Source: an uncultured Pseudomonadota bacterium (GTDB taxonomy: Bacteria; Pseudomonadota; Gammaproteobacteria; Steroidobacterales; Steroidobacteraceae). From it: 62,106 bases of DNA. Both the position numbers and the translations under genes were made by a program. Of this stretch, positions 40,663 through 49,216 are shown piece by piece. The notes below the pieces were generated by a model that worked only from the letters and a program-made list of their open reading frames with translations, had not been told where the DNA came from and did no database searches. The DNA is taken from the NCBI GenBank assembly GCA_903858165.1, contig CAIOHZ010000141.1, positions 1 to 62,106 on the forward strand. The letters run 5' to 3'. Each line of letters opens with the position of its first letter. The first letter of the stretch is position 1.

Positions 40663-42305
40663 TGCAGGCCTTCGAGGCGGACTACATCGTCGTGGGTGCC
40701 GGCTCTGCCGGTTGCGCTATCGCGGCCCGCCTCAGCGAAGACCCCGGCGTGAAGGTGCTATTGCTGGAAGCGGGCGGTAGCGACGAAGACTTCCTCATCC
40801 GCATGCCCCTGGGGTTTCTGCGCGCGCTGTTCAAGCCGCAATACACCTGGGGCTATCTCTCGGAACCCGAACCACAGCTGAATGGGCGCAAGCTCTGGCT
40901 GCCGCGCGGGAAGCTGCTGGGGGGTTCTTCTTCGGTGAATGGCATGTTCTACATGCGCGGCCATTCCCGCGATTTCGACGGCTGGAGCGAGGCAGGCTGC
41001 ACCGGTTGGAGCTATGCGGAGGTGCTGCCCTACTTCAAGCGCATGGAAACCAGTTGGCGTGGCGCCGGCCCGTGGCATGGAGGCGAAGGCCCACTGAGTG
41101 TGCGTGCCATCGATACCTCGCGGCTGCTGCACGAACCGTTGATGGCGACTGCCGCGGCGAATGGTTACCAGCCCGTGCAAGACCTGCATGGCGAGCTAGA
41201 AGAAGGCTTCGCCAAGGGCGAGGCCACTATCGACCCGCGCGGGAGACGTTCGAATACGGCGCAGGCGTACTTGAAGCCCGCGGCGGGTCGACCCAACCTG
41301 CGAGTACTCACCGGTGCCCAGACGACGCGAGTACTCTTCACCGGTAACCGTGCCACCGGCGTGGAGCTACTGCAGGGCGGGCAATTGCACCATGCCTATG
41401 CCGCGCGCGAAGTCGTGCTGTGTGGTGGCGCCTTCAATTCGCCGCACCTGCTCATGCTATCGGGCATAGGCCCAGCCGCCGAACTGCAGCAGCATGGCAT
41501 TCCGGTGCGCGTCGATGCGCCCGCCGTTGGGCAGAATCTTTCCGAACACCCCCGTGTACCGGTGGAGTTCACCACCCGCCAGCCCATCACCTTCCTCAAC
41601 CAGCTGCGCATGGACCGCGCCACGTTCAGCGTGCTGCGGTGGTTTGTGGCCGGCACTGGCGCCTTCGCTTCGCAACTGAATAGCTGCAACATCGTGGTAC
41701 GCACGCAGGAACAGCTCGACCGGCCGGATGTGCAACTGATGTGTAACCCAGTGCGTATGGACGCCAAATTGTGGTGGCCTGGCGGCGCACAGCAGCAACA
41801 TCGCATCACCGCCGATGTGGTACTGCTCCACCCCGAAGCCCGCGGGCAGGTGAGCCTGCGCTCGGCGGACCCGCTGCAAACGCCGCGCGTCCAGCTGAAC
41901 TTGTTCCAAAGCGATGCCGACTTCGCCACTGCTTGGCGCGGCATGCAATTGGCACGGCGCATCTACGCCACTGAACCGATGCGCTCCCTGGTGGCCGATG
42001 AAACCGCCCCCGGCCCGGCGGTGAACGATCGTGCCGCTTTCGACGCCTACGTTCGCAAAGCGGCCGGCGTGACGCAGCACCCTGTCGGCACCTGCCGCAT
42101 GGGTAGCGACAACGCTGCCGTGCTCGACCCCCAACTACGAGTGCGTGGCGTCGAAGGCCTGCGCGTTGCGGACGCTTCCGTGATGCCCACGGTTCCCGGC
42201 GGCAATACCAATGCCGCTTCCATCATGATTGGCGAAGTCGCGGCCGACTTGCTCCGCGGTCGAAAGCTGCCACCTGAGTACCTGCGCGGAGAACCACCAG
42301 CATGA
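40662..42305 (+). CDS. GMC-family FAD oxidoreductase (choline dehydrogenase-like)
   Basis: 547 residues. FAD site 'YIVVGAGSAGCAIAARLSED' (residues 8-27), GMC signature 1 'KLLGGSSSVNGMFYMRGH', signature 2 'GAFNSPHLLMLSGIGPA'. The C-terminal catalytic His in 'TQHPVGTCRMG' is paired with an Asn in 'VPGGNTNAASIMIGE'. It oxidises a primary or secondary alcohol. In Sphingobium SYK-6 a GMC enzyme, HpvZ, oxidises beta-hydroxypropiovanillone after ether cleavage, which makes this gene a candidate for that step. It is translationally linked to DUF3237 genes on both sides (TAATG and ATGA overlaps), an arrangement worth testing. The substrate is not shown by sequence. Confidence 0.87.
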   Translation: MQAFEADYIVVGAGSAGCAIAARLSEDPGVKVLLLEAGGSDEDFLIRMPLGFLRALFKPQYTWGYLSEPEPQLNGRKLWLPRGKLLGGSSSVNGMFYMRGHSRDFDGWSEAGCTGWSYAEVLPYFKRMETSWRGAGPWHGGEGPLSVRAIDTSRLLHEPLMATAAANGYQPVQDLHGELEEGFAKGEATIDPRGRRSNTAQAYLKPAAGRPNLRVLTGAQTTRVLFTGNRATGVELLQGGQLHHAYAAREVVLCGGAFNSPHLLMLSGIGPAAELQQHGIPVRVDAPAVGQNLSEHPRVPVEFTTRQPITFLNQLRMDRATFSVLRWFVAGTGAFASQLNSCNIVVRTQEQLDRPDVQLMCNPVRMDAKLWWPGGAQQQHRITADVVLLHPEARGQVSLRSADPLQTPRVQLNLFQSDADFATAWRGMQLARRIYATEPMRSLVADETAPGPAVNDRAAFDAYVRKAAGVTQHPVGTCRMGSDNAAVLDPQLRVRGVEGLRVADASVMPTVPGGNTNAASIMIGEVAADLLRGRKLPPEYLRGEPPA

Positions 42306-42820
42306 GCCCTCCTTCCGATTCATTCATCCACGGCGACATGCCGGTACCGCCGCTCGCCGCCGGACTCGGCGCCGAGTTGGAACTGAAGCTCGAACATGTC
42401 TTCGACATCCGTATCGACTTTCTCGCGCGTGACCTCTTCGGGCCCGTAGCCGGCAACCTGAAACAAGGCTATACCTCCGTGAAAGAAGGGCTGGTACGCG
42501 GACCGCGTCTGAATGGACGTTTGGTTCCACAAGGCGGCGCCGACTGGCCGTTGGTGCGCCCGGATGGCGTCGTGGAAGCCAATGCACATTACATGCTCGA
42601 AGCCGATGACGGCACGCTCATCTATATTCGCAACATGGGCTATATCTATGGTCCACGCGATGACCGCCCCGGCTATTTCCGTTGCACCCCGTATTTCCGT
42701 GCACCAGAAGGCCCGCACGACTGGTTGAACCGCACCGTCATCGTGGGGGGCGGTTTGCGTCGGCCGGGTAATGCCACCCAGCCTGACCACACGCTGTTCC
42801 GCTATTTCTCGGTGGGCTGA
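42302..42820 (+). CDS. DUF3237 family protein (copy 3 of 3)
   Basis: 172 residues. The most divergent of the three copies, with a longer N-terminus and an insertion before the conserved 'GLVRGPRLNGRLVPQGGADW'. It retains 'VRPDGVVEANAHYMLEADDG', 'NMGYIYGP' and 'YFRAPEGPHDWLN'. The start overlaps the stop of the GMC gene by four bases. Copies 2 and 3 differ enough to form unlike subunits or to act on successive products. Function is unknown. Confidence 0.8.
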   Translation: MSPPSDSFIHGDMPVPPLAAGLGAELELKLEHVFDIRIDFLARDLFGPVAGNLKQGYTSVKEGLVRGPRLNGRLVPQGGADWPLVRPDGVVEANAHYMLEADDGTLIYIRNMGYIYGPRDDRPGYFRCTPYFRAPEGPHDWLNRTVIVGGGLRRPGNATQPDHTLFRYFSVG

Positions 42821-42867
42821 ATTCTTTGGTGATTGATGGCGGCCAGCGGCCGCAGAGGTTGAGACCT

Positions 42868-44121
42868 ATGTCATCCAATGGCTTTTACGGCTGGCGCCTG
42901 CTCGGCGCATTCTGGGTCGTCGCTGTCATCAATCTTGCCTTCCCAGCCTATGGCGCCAGCGTGTTGAACGCCGCCATGGCCACGGAACTCGGCATGGACC
43001 GGCAAACGCTGGGAACGGTCGTGGCCATCTACCTTGCCATGTCGGGCCTGCCCGGGCCTGCCGTCGGCTGGAGCGTCGCCCATTACGGCGTACGCAAAAC
43101 ACTGCTGATTGGCAGTGCGCTCATCATTGCTGGTGCGCTGCTTATGGCCACGGTGGTTAGCACAGGGCCGGGTGCCATCGTTGGCTTCGGTCTGCTGGTA
43201 GGCGTGGGCGTCGCCTTCGGTGGTCTCATCGCTTCGCAGGTCGGTGTCATGCGCTGGTTCCTGCGCCGGCGTGCGCTGGCGTTGTCGTTGCTGTATTCCG
43301 GCGGCGCCATCGGTGGCTTCTTTGCACCACCGTTGCTGGCGAAAATCGCCCAGTCGGGCCCTGGCCATTGGCGTTGGGGCTGGTATCTCATGGCCGCCAT
43401 TTCCGCCGGCGCCGCGCTGCTAGCGTGGCTTACCGTGAAGGAACAGCCGTCCGACCTCGGGCAACACCCCGATGGCGTGGACCCCGCGGCAGCGGCAGCC
43501 GGCAATGCCAAGCCCTTGCCCGCCTTTGTCACGCGCGACGTTTGGACTTCCGCTGAAGTGCTGCGCGGCCCGCAGTTCTGGCTGATGGTGCTGTCGTTCT
43601 GTGGCGTCAGCATGGGCTTCGCGCTGTTTCTGGGGCATGGCATCGTGCACTTGAAGGACTTGGGCCACCCCATGACCGTAGGCGCGTGGGCGATGAGCAC
43701 GCTGACGCTGACCGGTTTGCTCGCCAAAGGCCTGCTGGCGGCGCTGGGCGATCGCTTGGATCCGCGCTATCTGTGGGGCTTGTTTTGCGCCTCATTCGGC
43801 GTGGGCTTGCTGGTATTGCTGGTGGCTCGCACGCCCACGCTGGTGTCCGTTGCGGCCGCCTGCATGGGCATCGGGTTTGGTGGCGGGCTAGTCACCATGA
43901 TGGCCGTGTTGGGCAACTACTATGGCGCGCAAGCATTCGCGGCAGTCTCCGGTCTTGGCATTGCCATCAACACCGGCGTCAGTGCCATCGCGCCCATCGG
44001 GGCGGGCTTCCTGTTCGACCACGGCTTTGGCTATACCGGCGCCTTCAGCGCCGTGGCTGCTTGGTGCATCGTTGGTGGTGCGGTCATCATGCTGCTACCG
44101 AAGCCGCGGCGACAGGCGTAG
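42868..44121 (+). CDS. MFS transporter (monocarboxylate/oxalate-formate type)
   Basis: 417 residues from the ATG at 42868 (GAGG upstream), about twelve membrane segments. The start 'GFYGWRLLGAFWVVAVINL' and 'MSGLPGPAVGWSVAHYGVRK' resemble the monocarboxylate-type porters; 'VGVMRWFLRRRALALSLLYS' is another family mark. It follows the GMC/DUF3237 genes by 47 bases and is probably in the same transcript. The last 27 bases overlap the convergent LysR gene. A carboxylic aromatic intermediate is a likely cargo (inference). Confidence 0.85.
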   Translation: MSSNGFYGWRLLGAFWVVAVINLAFPAYGASVLNAAMATELGMDRQTLGTVVAIYLAMSGLPGPAVGWSVAHYGVRKTLLIGSALIIAGALLMATVVSTGPGAIVGFGLLVGVGVAFGGLIASQVGVMRWFLRRRALALSLLYSGGAIGGFFAPPLLAKIAQSGPGHWRWGWYLMAAISAGAALLAWLTVKEQPSDLGQHPDGVDPAAAAAGNAKPLPAFVTRDVWTSAEVLRGPQFWLMVLSFCGVSMGFALFLGHGIVHLKDLGHPMTVGAWAMSTLTLTGLLAKGLLAALGDRLDPRYLWGLFCASFGVGLLVLLVARTPTLVSVAAACMGIGFGGGLVTMMAVLGNYYGAQAFAAVSGLGIAINTGVSAIAPIGAGFLFDHGFGYTGAFSAVAAWCIVGGAVIMLLPKPRRQA

Positions 44122-45339
44122 TTCTTCCAATAAGCTGTCTTGGCTCGCCGTCGGTCGCCAGCCGCGGCGTAGCGTCAGGCCAATATCGCGCGTTACCTCA
44201 CCGGCTGGGTGCGGTAACACGGCGAGCAATCCCGCTTCCAGTTCTTGATGCACCTGGCGCGCGGAAAGCAGCATGAGGCGGTCGCTAGCCAGCAGCAGCG
44301 AGCGCGCCGCCACCCACGAATTGCACTCCACGGCGCCAATGGGCACGGGCAAACCTGCTGCCTGAAACAAGGCGGTGTATTGCGCGCGCAGCGGCGAGCC
44401 TGTCCTTGGCGCCACCCACGCATAGCGGGCCAATTGCACCGCCGTGGCGGGCCGTTTTCTGTTGGCGACCGTTGCCAAGGGGTGGCCTGCCCGCATCACG
44501 ATTGCCAGCGGGTCGTCGAACAAGTGCTCTTGCAGCACATCGACGGGTGCTGGGTGGCGCAAGGCGCCCACCAAGACATCGGCTTCACCGCGGCGCAGCG
44601 CTTCCAGCAAGGTGTCGTACGGCCCGTCGAGAATTTCCACCGTATGTCCAGGCGTGGTTTCCAGAAAGCGGAGCACGGCGGAAGGCACGAGCCAACTGCG
44701 GGCGAGCGGCATGGCGCCAATGACCGTGCGGCCCCGGTTCACAGCATGGGCTGCGTCCTGCAACTCCGCTCGGGCCTGCGCCAATTCACTGCGGGCCAGA
44801 CCAATCGCCTGTGCCAAGGCTTCAGCTTCACGGGTGGCCATGAGGCCGAAGCTGGTTTGCTCGAAGAGTATGGCGCCGGTGGCACGCTCCAGTCCGCGAG
44901 CATGGCGGTTCAGGCCCGCCCGCGAAACACCGACGGCGCGAGCGGCCACGGCAAACCCGTGGTGCCGCACCACCTGCTCCAACGCCATCAACTGGGCGGC
45001 CGAACACCCATGCAAGGCATCCTCGGCATCGCGTCCTTTCGGCCAGCCACGCGTCTCCGCCAAGGCTCGGCGCAACAACTCCAGCGCGCGCTCCAGACGG
45101 GCGCAGGCAAGCGAACCCTCCGTGGTCAGCATCAGCACCCCAGCCTCGCGGCGAAACAAGGGACCGCCTAGTTCGCGTTCCACGGACTGCAGGGCCTGCG
45201 TGACGGCCGGTTGCGTCAGATGCAGGGCGCGGGCGGCCGCGGAAACACTACCCTCCCCGGCCACTCGGCAACAGAGGGCCAAATGGCGCAGATTGGGCAG
45301 GGCAGCGGGCGGGTCTAAAGATGGAGGCGGGGATTTCAT
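44095..45339 (-). CDS. LysR-type regulator with two helix-turn-helix domains
   Basis: 414 residues, about 100 longer than usual. The first LysR DNA-binding domain spans about residues 16-77 ('GSVSAAARALHLTQPAVTQA', 'ELGGPLFRREAGVLMLTTEG'). A second, similar unit follows at about 113-172 ('HHGFAVAARAVGVSRAGLNR', 'ATGAILFEQTSFGLMATREA'). Then comes a normal effector domain from about residue 205 ('RTVIGAMPLARSWLVPSAVL' onward). It is divergent from ligK with 105 bases between, which contain a LysR-type dyad. By position it is the regulator of the protocatechuate operon, as LigR is in Sphingobium. Whether both DNA-binding domains are active is unknown. Confidence 0.88.
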   Translation of the reverse strand: MKSPPPSLDPPAALPNLRHLALCCRVAGEGSVSAAARALHLTQPAVTQALQSVERELGGPLFRREAGVLMLTTEGSLACARLERALELLRRALAETRGWPKGRDAEDALHGCSAAQLMALEQVVRHHGFAVAARAVGVSRAGLNRHARGLERATGAILFEQTSFGLMATREAEALAQAIGLARSELAQARAELQDAAHAVNRGRTVIGAMPLARSWLVPSAVLRFLETTPGHTVEILDGPYDTLLEALRRGEADVLVGALRHPAPVDVLQEHLFDDPLAIVMRAGHPLATVANRKRPATAVQLARYAWVAPRTGSPLRAQYTALFQAAGLPVPIGAVECNSWVAARSLLLASDRLMLLSARQVHQELEAGLLAVLPHPAGEVTRDIGLTLRRGWRPTASQDSLLEELRLSPRLR

Positions 45340-45345
45340 GTCAAC

Positions 45346-45370
45346 AATTTCTTATAGGTAGCGAGAAATT
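45346..45370. promoter_or_regulatory. LysR-type operator between lysR and ligK
   Basis: AATTTCT (45346-45352) and AGAAATT (45364-45370) are perfect inverted arms separated by 11 bases, matching the T-N11-A dyad bound by LysR proteins. The site lies seven bases upstream of the LysR start and about 75 bases before ligK. It fits both autoregulation and activation of the lig operon. Confidence 0.7.
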
Positions 45371-45444
45371 TCAATTGGTTGTTTCAGCGGGCCGGGCGCA
45401 CAGTATCCGCCTACCCGTCAATGCTGGGCTCTCGAGGTTTTCTT

Positions 45445-46131
45445 ATGAGCGTCGTCTACCGCAACATCCCTCGCCCCGACCGCGCCGTCACCGACGGTTT
45501 CACGGCCCACGGCGTCGCCACCGTCCACGAAGCGCAAGGCCGCACGGGCTTGCTGGCGCCCTACCTGCGCCCCATCTATCCAGGCGCGCACATCAGCGGC
45601 ACGGCCGTCACTGCCAGCGTTGCCCCCGGCGACAACTGGATGCTGCATGTGGCCGTGGAACAGTGCCAAGCCGGCGACATTCTCGTCGTGGCGCCTACCT
45701 CGTTCTGCGACATGGGCTACTTCGGCGACCTGCTCGCGGGCTCGCTCATGGCGCGCGGCGTACGCGGCCTCATCATCGACGCTGGCGTACGCGACATCGC
45801 CGACCTCACGAGCATGAAGTTCCCCGTCTGGTCCAAGGCTGTGTCCGCCCAAGGCACGGTAAAGGAGACCGTCGGCAGCGTGAATGTACCGGTAGTCTGC
45901 GGCGGCGCGCTCATTCACCCCGGTGACATCTTGGTTGCGGACGATGACGGCGTGGTCGTGGTGCCCCGCAAGAAGGGCACTGCGGTGCTGCAGGCCAGCG
46001 CGGAGCGCGAGGCGAAAGAAGCCAAGACGCGCGTGCGCCTGAACGCCGGTGAACTCGGCCTCGACATCTATTCCATGCGCGAGAAGCTGGCGAAGTACGG
46101 CCTGACTTACCGCGACGCGGACTGGGATTGA
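45445..46131 (+). CDS. ligK: 4-carboxy-4-hydroxy-2-oxoadipate aldolase / oxaloacetate decarboxylase
   Basis: 228 residues from the ATG at 45445 (GAGG upstream). RraA-like fold class II aldolase (LigK/ProA/GalC). Motifs are '[20 protein letters not shown]', '[20 protein letters not shown]', and '[14 protein letters not shown]', which contains the arginine-aspartate pair that binds pyruvate and the divalent metal. It catalyses the last step of protocatechuate 4,5-cleavage, giving pyruvate and oxaloacetate, and can decarboxylate oxaloacetate. It is the first gene of the lig operon, next to the LysR operator; the order differs from that in Sphingobium. Confidence 0.92.
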   Translation: MSVVYRNIPRPDRAVTDGFTAHGVATVHEAQGRTGLLAPYLRPIYPGAHISGTAVTASVAPGDNWMLHVAVEQCQAGDILVVAPTSFCDMGYFGDLLAGSLMARGVRGLIIDAGVRDIADLTSMKFPVWSKAVSAQGTVKETVGSVNVPVVCGGALIHPGDILVADDDGVVVVPRKKGTAVLQASAEREAKEAKTRVRLNAGELGLDIYSMREKLAKYGLTYRDADWD

Positions 46132-46135
46132 CCCC

Positions 46136-47239
46136 ATGCTGCGCGCCATTCCCTGCACGCTCATGCGTGGCGGCACCTCCAAAGGGCTGTATTTCCACGC
46201 CAAGGACCTGCCCACGGACCGTAGCGCACGCGACCGCGTACTGCTCGCCTCCATGGGCTCGCCTGACGAGCGGCAGATAGATGGCGTTGGCGGTGCGCAT
46301 CCGCTCACGAGCAAGGTGGCCGTCATCAGCCCATCCACGCGACCCGATGCCGATGTGGACTATCTGTTCTTGCAAGTCGTCGTCGACAAAGCCGAAGTGA
46401 GCGATAGCCAGAACTGCGGCAACTTGCTCGCTGGCGTGGGCCCTTGGGCCATCGAAAACGGCCTCGTGCCGGTGGCCGGCGAAACCACCGCCGTGCGCAT
46501 TCACATGGTGAACACCGCAAGCATTGCGGTGGCACAGGTGCAAACGCCGGGTGGCGTTGTGGAATACGCAGGCACAGCGCGCATCGACGGCGTACCCGGC
46601 ACGGCAGCGCCGGTGATGCTCGATTTTCTCGACGTAGCCGGCTCGAGCTGCGGCGCGCTGTTCCCCACCGGCAACCTCGTCGATGAAGTGGAAGGCATAC
46701 AAGTCACTTGTGTCGATAACGGGATGCCCGTCGTCATGCTGCGCGCCACCGACCTCGGCAAGCGCGGTGACGAAACCCCTGAACAGCTTGAAGCGGACAG
46801 CGAACTGCGTGCGCGAGTGGAAGCTATTCGTTTGGCGATTGGGCCGCGCATGAATCTGGGCGACGTCAAGAAGAAGACCGTTCCCAAGATGTGCTTGGTG
46901 TCGCCACCCAAAGCGGGCGGCACGGTGAACACACGCAACTTCATTCCGCACCGCGTACACGAAGCGATCGGCGTGTTAGGCGCCGTGAGCGTCGCCACCG
47001 CTTGCGTGGCCCCGGGTGCCGTGGGCAGTGAATATGCCGAAGGCGTTGGCGCGCTCGATGCCAACGGTGTGGCTTTGTCGCTGGATATCGAACATCCCAC
47101 TGGCTTCTTCACCGTTGCCATGGAAGTGGCGCTGGAAGCGGGTGCCATTCAGGTACGCCGTTCCGCCTTGCTGCGCACCACGCGCAAGCTGTTCCGCGGC
47201 GAGGTCTATGTGCCTGCCGCCGCTTGGGGCAGCCCGTGA
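46136..47239 (+). CDS. ligU: 4-oxalomesaconate tautomerase/isomerase (LigU/GalD, PrpF family)
   Basis: 367 residues, PrpF-type diaminopimelate-epimerase fold. The N-terminus 'IPCTLMRGGTSKGLYFHAKD', then 'NCGNLLAGVGPWAIENGLV' with the active-site cysteine region, 'KKKTVPKMCLVSPP' and 'GVALSLDIEHPTGFF' are family marks. LigU moves the double bond of 4-oxalomesaconate to make the substrate of LigJ; GalD does a keto-enol tautomerisation at the same step. The start codon is four bases after ligK, and a GTGA overlap couples the end to the next gene. No strong Shine-Dalgarno sequence is visible, so coupling with ligK is likely. Confidence 0.9.
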   Translation: MLRAIPCTLMRGGTSKGLYFHAKDLPTDRSARDRVLLASMGSPDERQIDGVGGAHPLTSKVAVISPSTRPDADVDYLFLQVVVDKAEVSDSQNCGNLLAGVGPWAIENGLVPVAGETTAVRIHMVNTASIAVAQVQTPGGVVEYAGTARIDGVPGTAAPVMLDFLDVAGSSCGALFPTGNLVDEVEGIQVTCVDNGMPVVMLRATDLGKRGDETPEQLEADSELRARVEAIRLAIGPRMNLGDVKKKTVPKMCLVSPPKAGGTVNTRNFIPHRVHEAIGVLGAVSVATACVAPGAVGSEYAEGVGALDANGVALSLDIEHPTGFFTVAMEVALEAGAIQVRRSALLRTTRKLFRGEVYVPAAAWGSP

Positions 47240-48180
47240 CCACACCGCAAGTGCTGCTGTTGGGGTTTGGTGAAGTCGGGCAAACGCTCGGCGCTGAGTT
47301 CATCGCCCGCGGGTTGTCGCGTTTGGCGGCGTGGGACCAACTGTTCCCCTGGCCCGAGAGCCCCCCTTCGCTGGCGCTGGAAGACGGCCCTTTCGCGAAC
47401 CATATCGCCCCAGGCCACAATCTGGCGGGCGCCCTGAATGCGGTGCGCGTCATGGCCCATGAATGCGAGCAGAGCCAGCCAACGCTACTCATCATCTCGG
47501 CCGTCACCGCAGAACAATGCTTGCCCGCTGCCGAAGAAACGGGGCGATTGCTGGCCCAACTCGACGTGAACGCTTGGTACCTGGATCTCAACTCCGCTTC
47601 GCCAGGCACCAAGCAAGCAGCGAGCGCGGTGGTCAACGCTGCAGGCGGGCGCTACGTGGAAGCGGCCGTCATGTCGCCTATCCACCCACAGCGGTTGGGT
47701 GCGCCCATCCTGCTCGGTGGGCCAGATGCCGCTGCCTTTCTGCCGGTGGCCGAAGCGCTCGGCTTCACGGGCATGCAAGTGTTTGCAGAAGCCATCGGGC
47801 GCGCTTCGGCGGCCAAGATGTGTCGCAGCGTCATGGTGAAGGGCATGGAGGCACTACTCACTGAAAGCCTGCTGACAGCGCGCCACCATGGCGTGGAAGA
47901 CACCGTGCTGGCCTCCCTGCAGGACCTCTTCCCGCTCGGCGACTGGGAGAAACTGGCGCACTACATGGTCTCGCGCTCGGTGCAGCACGGGAAACGGCGC
48001 GCCGAAGAGATGCGCCAGGTAGCGGCCACCGTGCGTGAAGCCGGCCTTGAGCCGTGGATGAGCGATGGCTGCGCTGCTCGCCAAGCGTGGGCGGCGCCCT
48101 ATCGCACAGCACTGACGAACACGAATTTGAAGAACCTGCTGGACGCGGTACTGCAAAACGTACCCGCACCCCGAGCCTGA
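47236..48180 (+). CDS. NAD(P)-binding DUF1932/6-phosphogluconate-dehydrogenase-like protein in the lig operon
   Basis: 314 residues from a GTG at 47236 whose GTGA overlaps the ligU stop; a TTG 12 bases earlier is less likely. The Rossmann motif 'VLLLGFGEVGQTLGAEFIAR' starts the protein. 'YLDLNSASPGTKQAASAVV' and 'GGRYVEAAVMSPIHP' follow the beta-hydroxyacid dehydrogenase pattern, then a helical DUF1932 C-domain from about residue 190 ('GRASAAKMCRSVMVKGMEAL'). No step of protocatechuate 4,5-cleavage needs a further NAD enzyme, since LigC supplies the only oxidation. It may reduce or oxidise a side product. The function is unknown, but coupling on both sides implies use in this pathway. Confidence 0.83.
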   Translation: MTTPQVLLLGFGEVGQTLGAEFIARGLSRLAAWDQLFPWPESPPSLALEDGPFANHIAPGHNLAGALNAVRVMAHECEQSQPTLLIISAVTAEQCLPAAEETGRLLAQLDVNAWYLDLNSASPGTKQAASAVVNAAGGRYVEAAVMSPIHPQRLGAPILLGGPDAAAFLPVAEALGFTGMQVFAEAIGRASAAKMCRSVMVKGMEALLTESLLTARHHGVEDTVLASLQDLFPLGDWEKLAHYMVSRSVQHGKRRAEEMRQVAATVREAGLEPWMSDGCAARQAWAAPYRTALTNTNLKNLLDAVLQNVPAPRA

Positions 48181-48193
48181 AAGGAGCGACGAG

Positions 48194-49216
48194 ATGATCA
48201 TCGACTGTCACGGCCACTACACCACCGCACCGGACCTGCACACCGCGTTCCGTGACGCACAGCTGGCCCATGCGAAGAACACGGAGCTCCCAGCGGCGAA
48301 TCGCCCTGACATCAGCGACGACCAAATTCGCGAAAGCATCGAACTGAACCAGCTGAAGCTGCAGCGTGACCGCGGCTCCGACCTCACCATCTTCTCGCCG
48401 CGCGCCTCCACCATGGGGCATCACGAAGGCACGGAGGCGGTGTCGCAGGAATGGACCATTGCTTGCAACGACCTCGTGAAGCGCGTGGTCGACCTCTACC
48501 CGGAAAACTTCATTGGTGTGTGCCAGCTGCCGCAGTCGCCGGGTGTGCCCATCGCCAATTCCATCGCCGAGTTGGAGCGTTGCGTCACGGAGCTGGGCTT
48601 CGTGGGCTGCAACTTGAACCCGGACCCTTCCGGCGGCCACTGGCGGTCGCCGCCGCTGACCGACAAGCACTGGTATCCGTTCTACGAAAAGATGGTGGAG
48701 CTGGATGTGCCCGCCATGGTGCATGTGTCTGCCTCGTGCAACCACAACTTCCACGCCACCGGCGCGCACTACATCAACGCCGACACGACAGCGTTCATGC
48801 AGTTTCTGCAGGGCGACTTGTTCCGCGATTTTCCCACCCTGCGCTTCATCATTCCGCACGGCGGCGGCGCGGTGCCTTACCACTGGGGCCGTTACCGTGG
48901 CCTTGCGGACATGCTGAAGCGTCCGGCCCTGCGTGACCACGTGATGAAGAACGTGTACTTCGACACTTGCGTGTACCACCAGCCCGGCATCGACCTGCTG
49001 TTCCGCGTCATCGACATCGACAACATCCTGTTCGGTTCGGAGATGGTGGGTGCCGTGCGCGGTATCGACCCGGAGACCGGCAACTACTTCGACGACACCA
49101 AGCGCTATATCGACCACCTCGACATTCCGGCAGCCGACAAGAAAAAGGTCTTCGAAGGCAATGCCCGCCGCGTTTATCCGCGCCTGGATGCCTCCCTGAA
49201 GGCCCGCGGCCTGTGA
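48194..49216 (+). CDS. ligJ: 4-oxalomesaconate hydratase (LigJ)
   Basis: 340 residues, preceded by AAAGGAG. Amidohydrolase-superfamily hydratase. It begins 'MIIDCHGHYTTAPDLH' with metal-binding His6 and His8, and continues with 'LTIFSPRASTMGHHEG', 'CNLNPDPSGGHWRSPPLTDK', 'IIPHGGGAVPYHWGRYRGLA' and 'ILFGSEMVGAVRGIDPETG', matching LigJ of Sphingobium from end to end. It adds water to the LigU product to form 4-carboxy-4-hydroxy-2-oxoadipate, the LigK substrate. A GTGA overlap couples it to ligI. Confidence 0.93.
   Translation: MIIDCHGHYTTAPDLHTAFRDAQLAHAKNTELPAANRPDISDDQIRESIELNQLKLQRDRGSDLTIFSPRASTMGHHEGTEAVSQEWTIACNDLVKRVVDLYPENFIGVCQLPQSPGVPIANSIAELERCVTELGFVGCNLNPDPSGGHWRSPPLTDKHWYPFYEKMVELDVPAMVHVSASCNHNFHATGAHYINADTTAFMQFLQGDLFRDFPTLRFIIPHGGGAVPYHWGRYRGLADMLKRPALRDHVMKNVYFDTCVYHQPGIDLLFRVIDIDNILFGSEMVGAVRGIDPETGNYFDDTKRYIDHLDIPAADKKKVFEGNARRVYPRLDASLKARGL

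Noticed and set aside
47858-49117. 419-codon open frame on the minus strand opposite ligJ
   Set aside because: Shadow of ligJ with Val/His-rich composition and no ribosome site.
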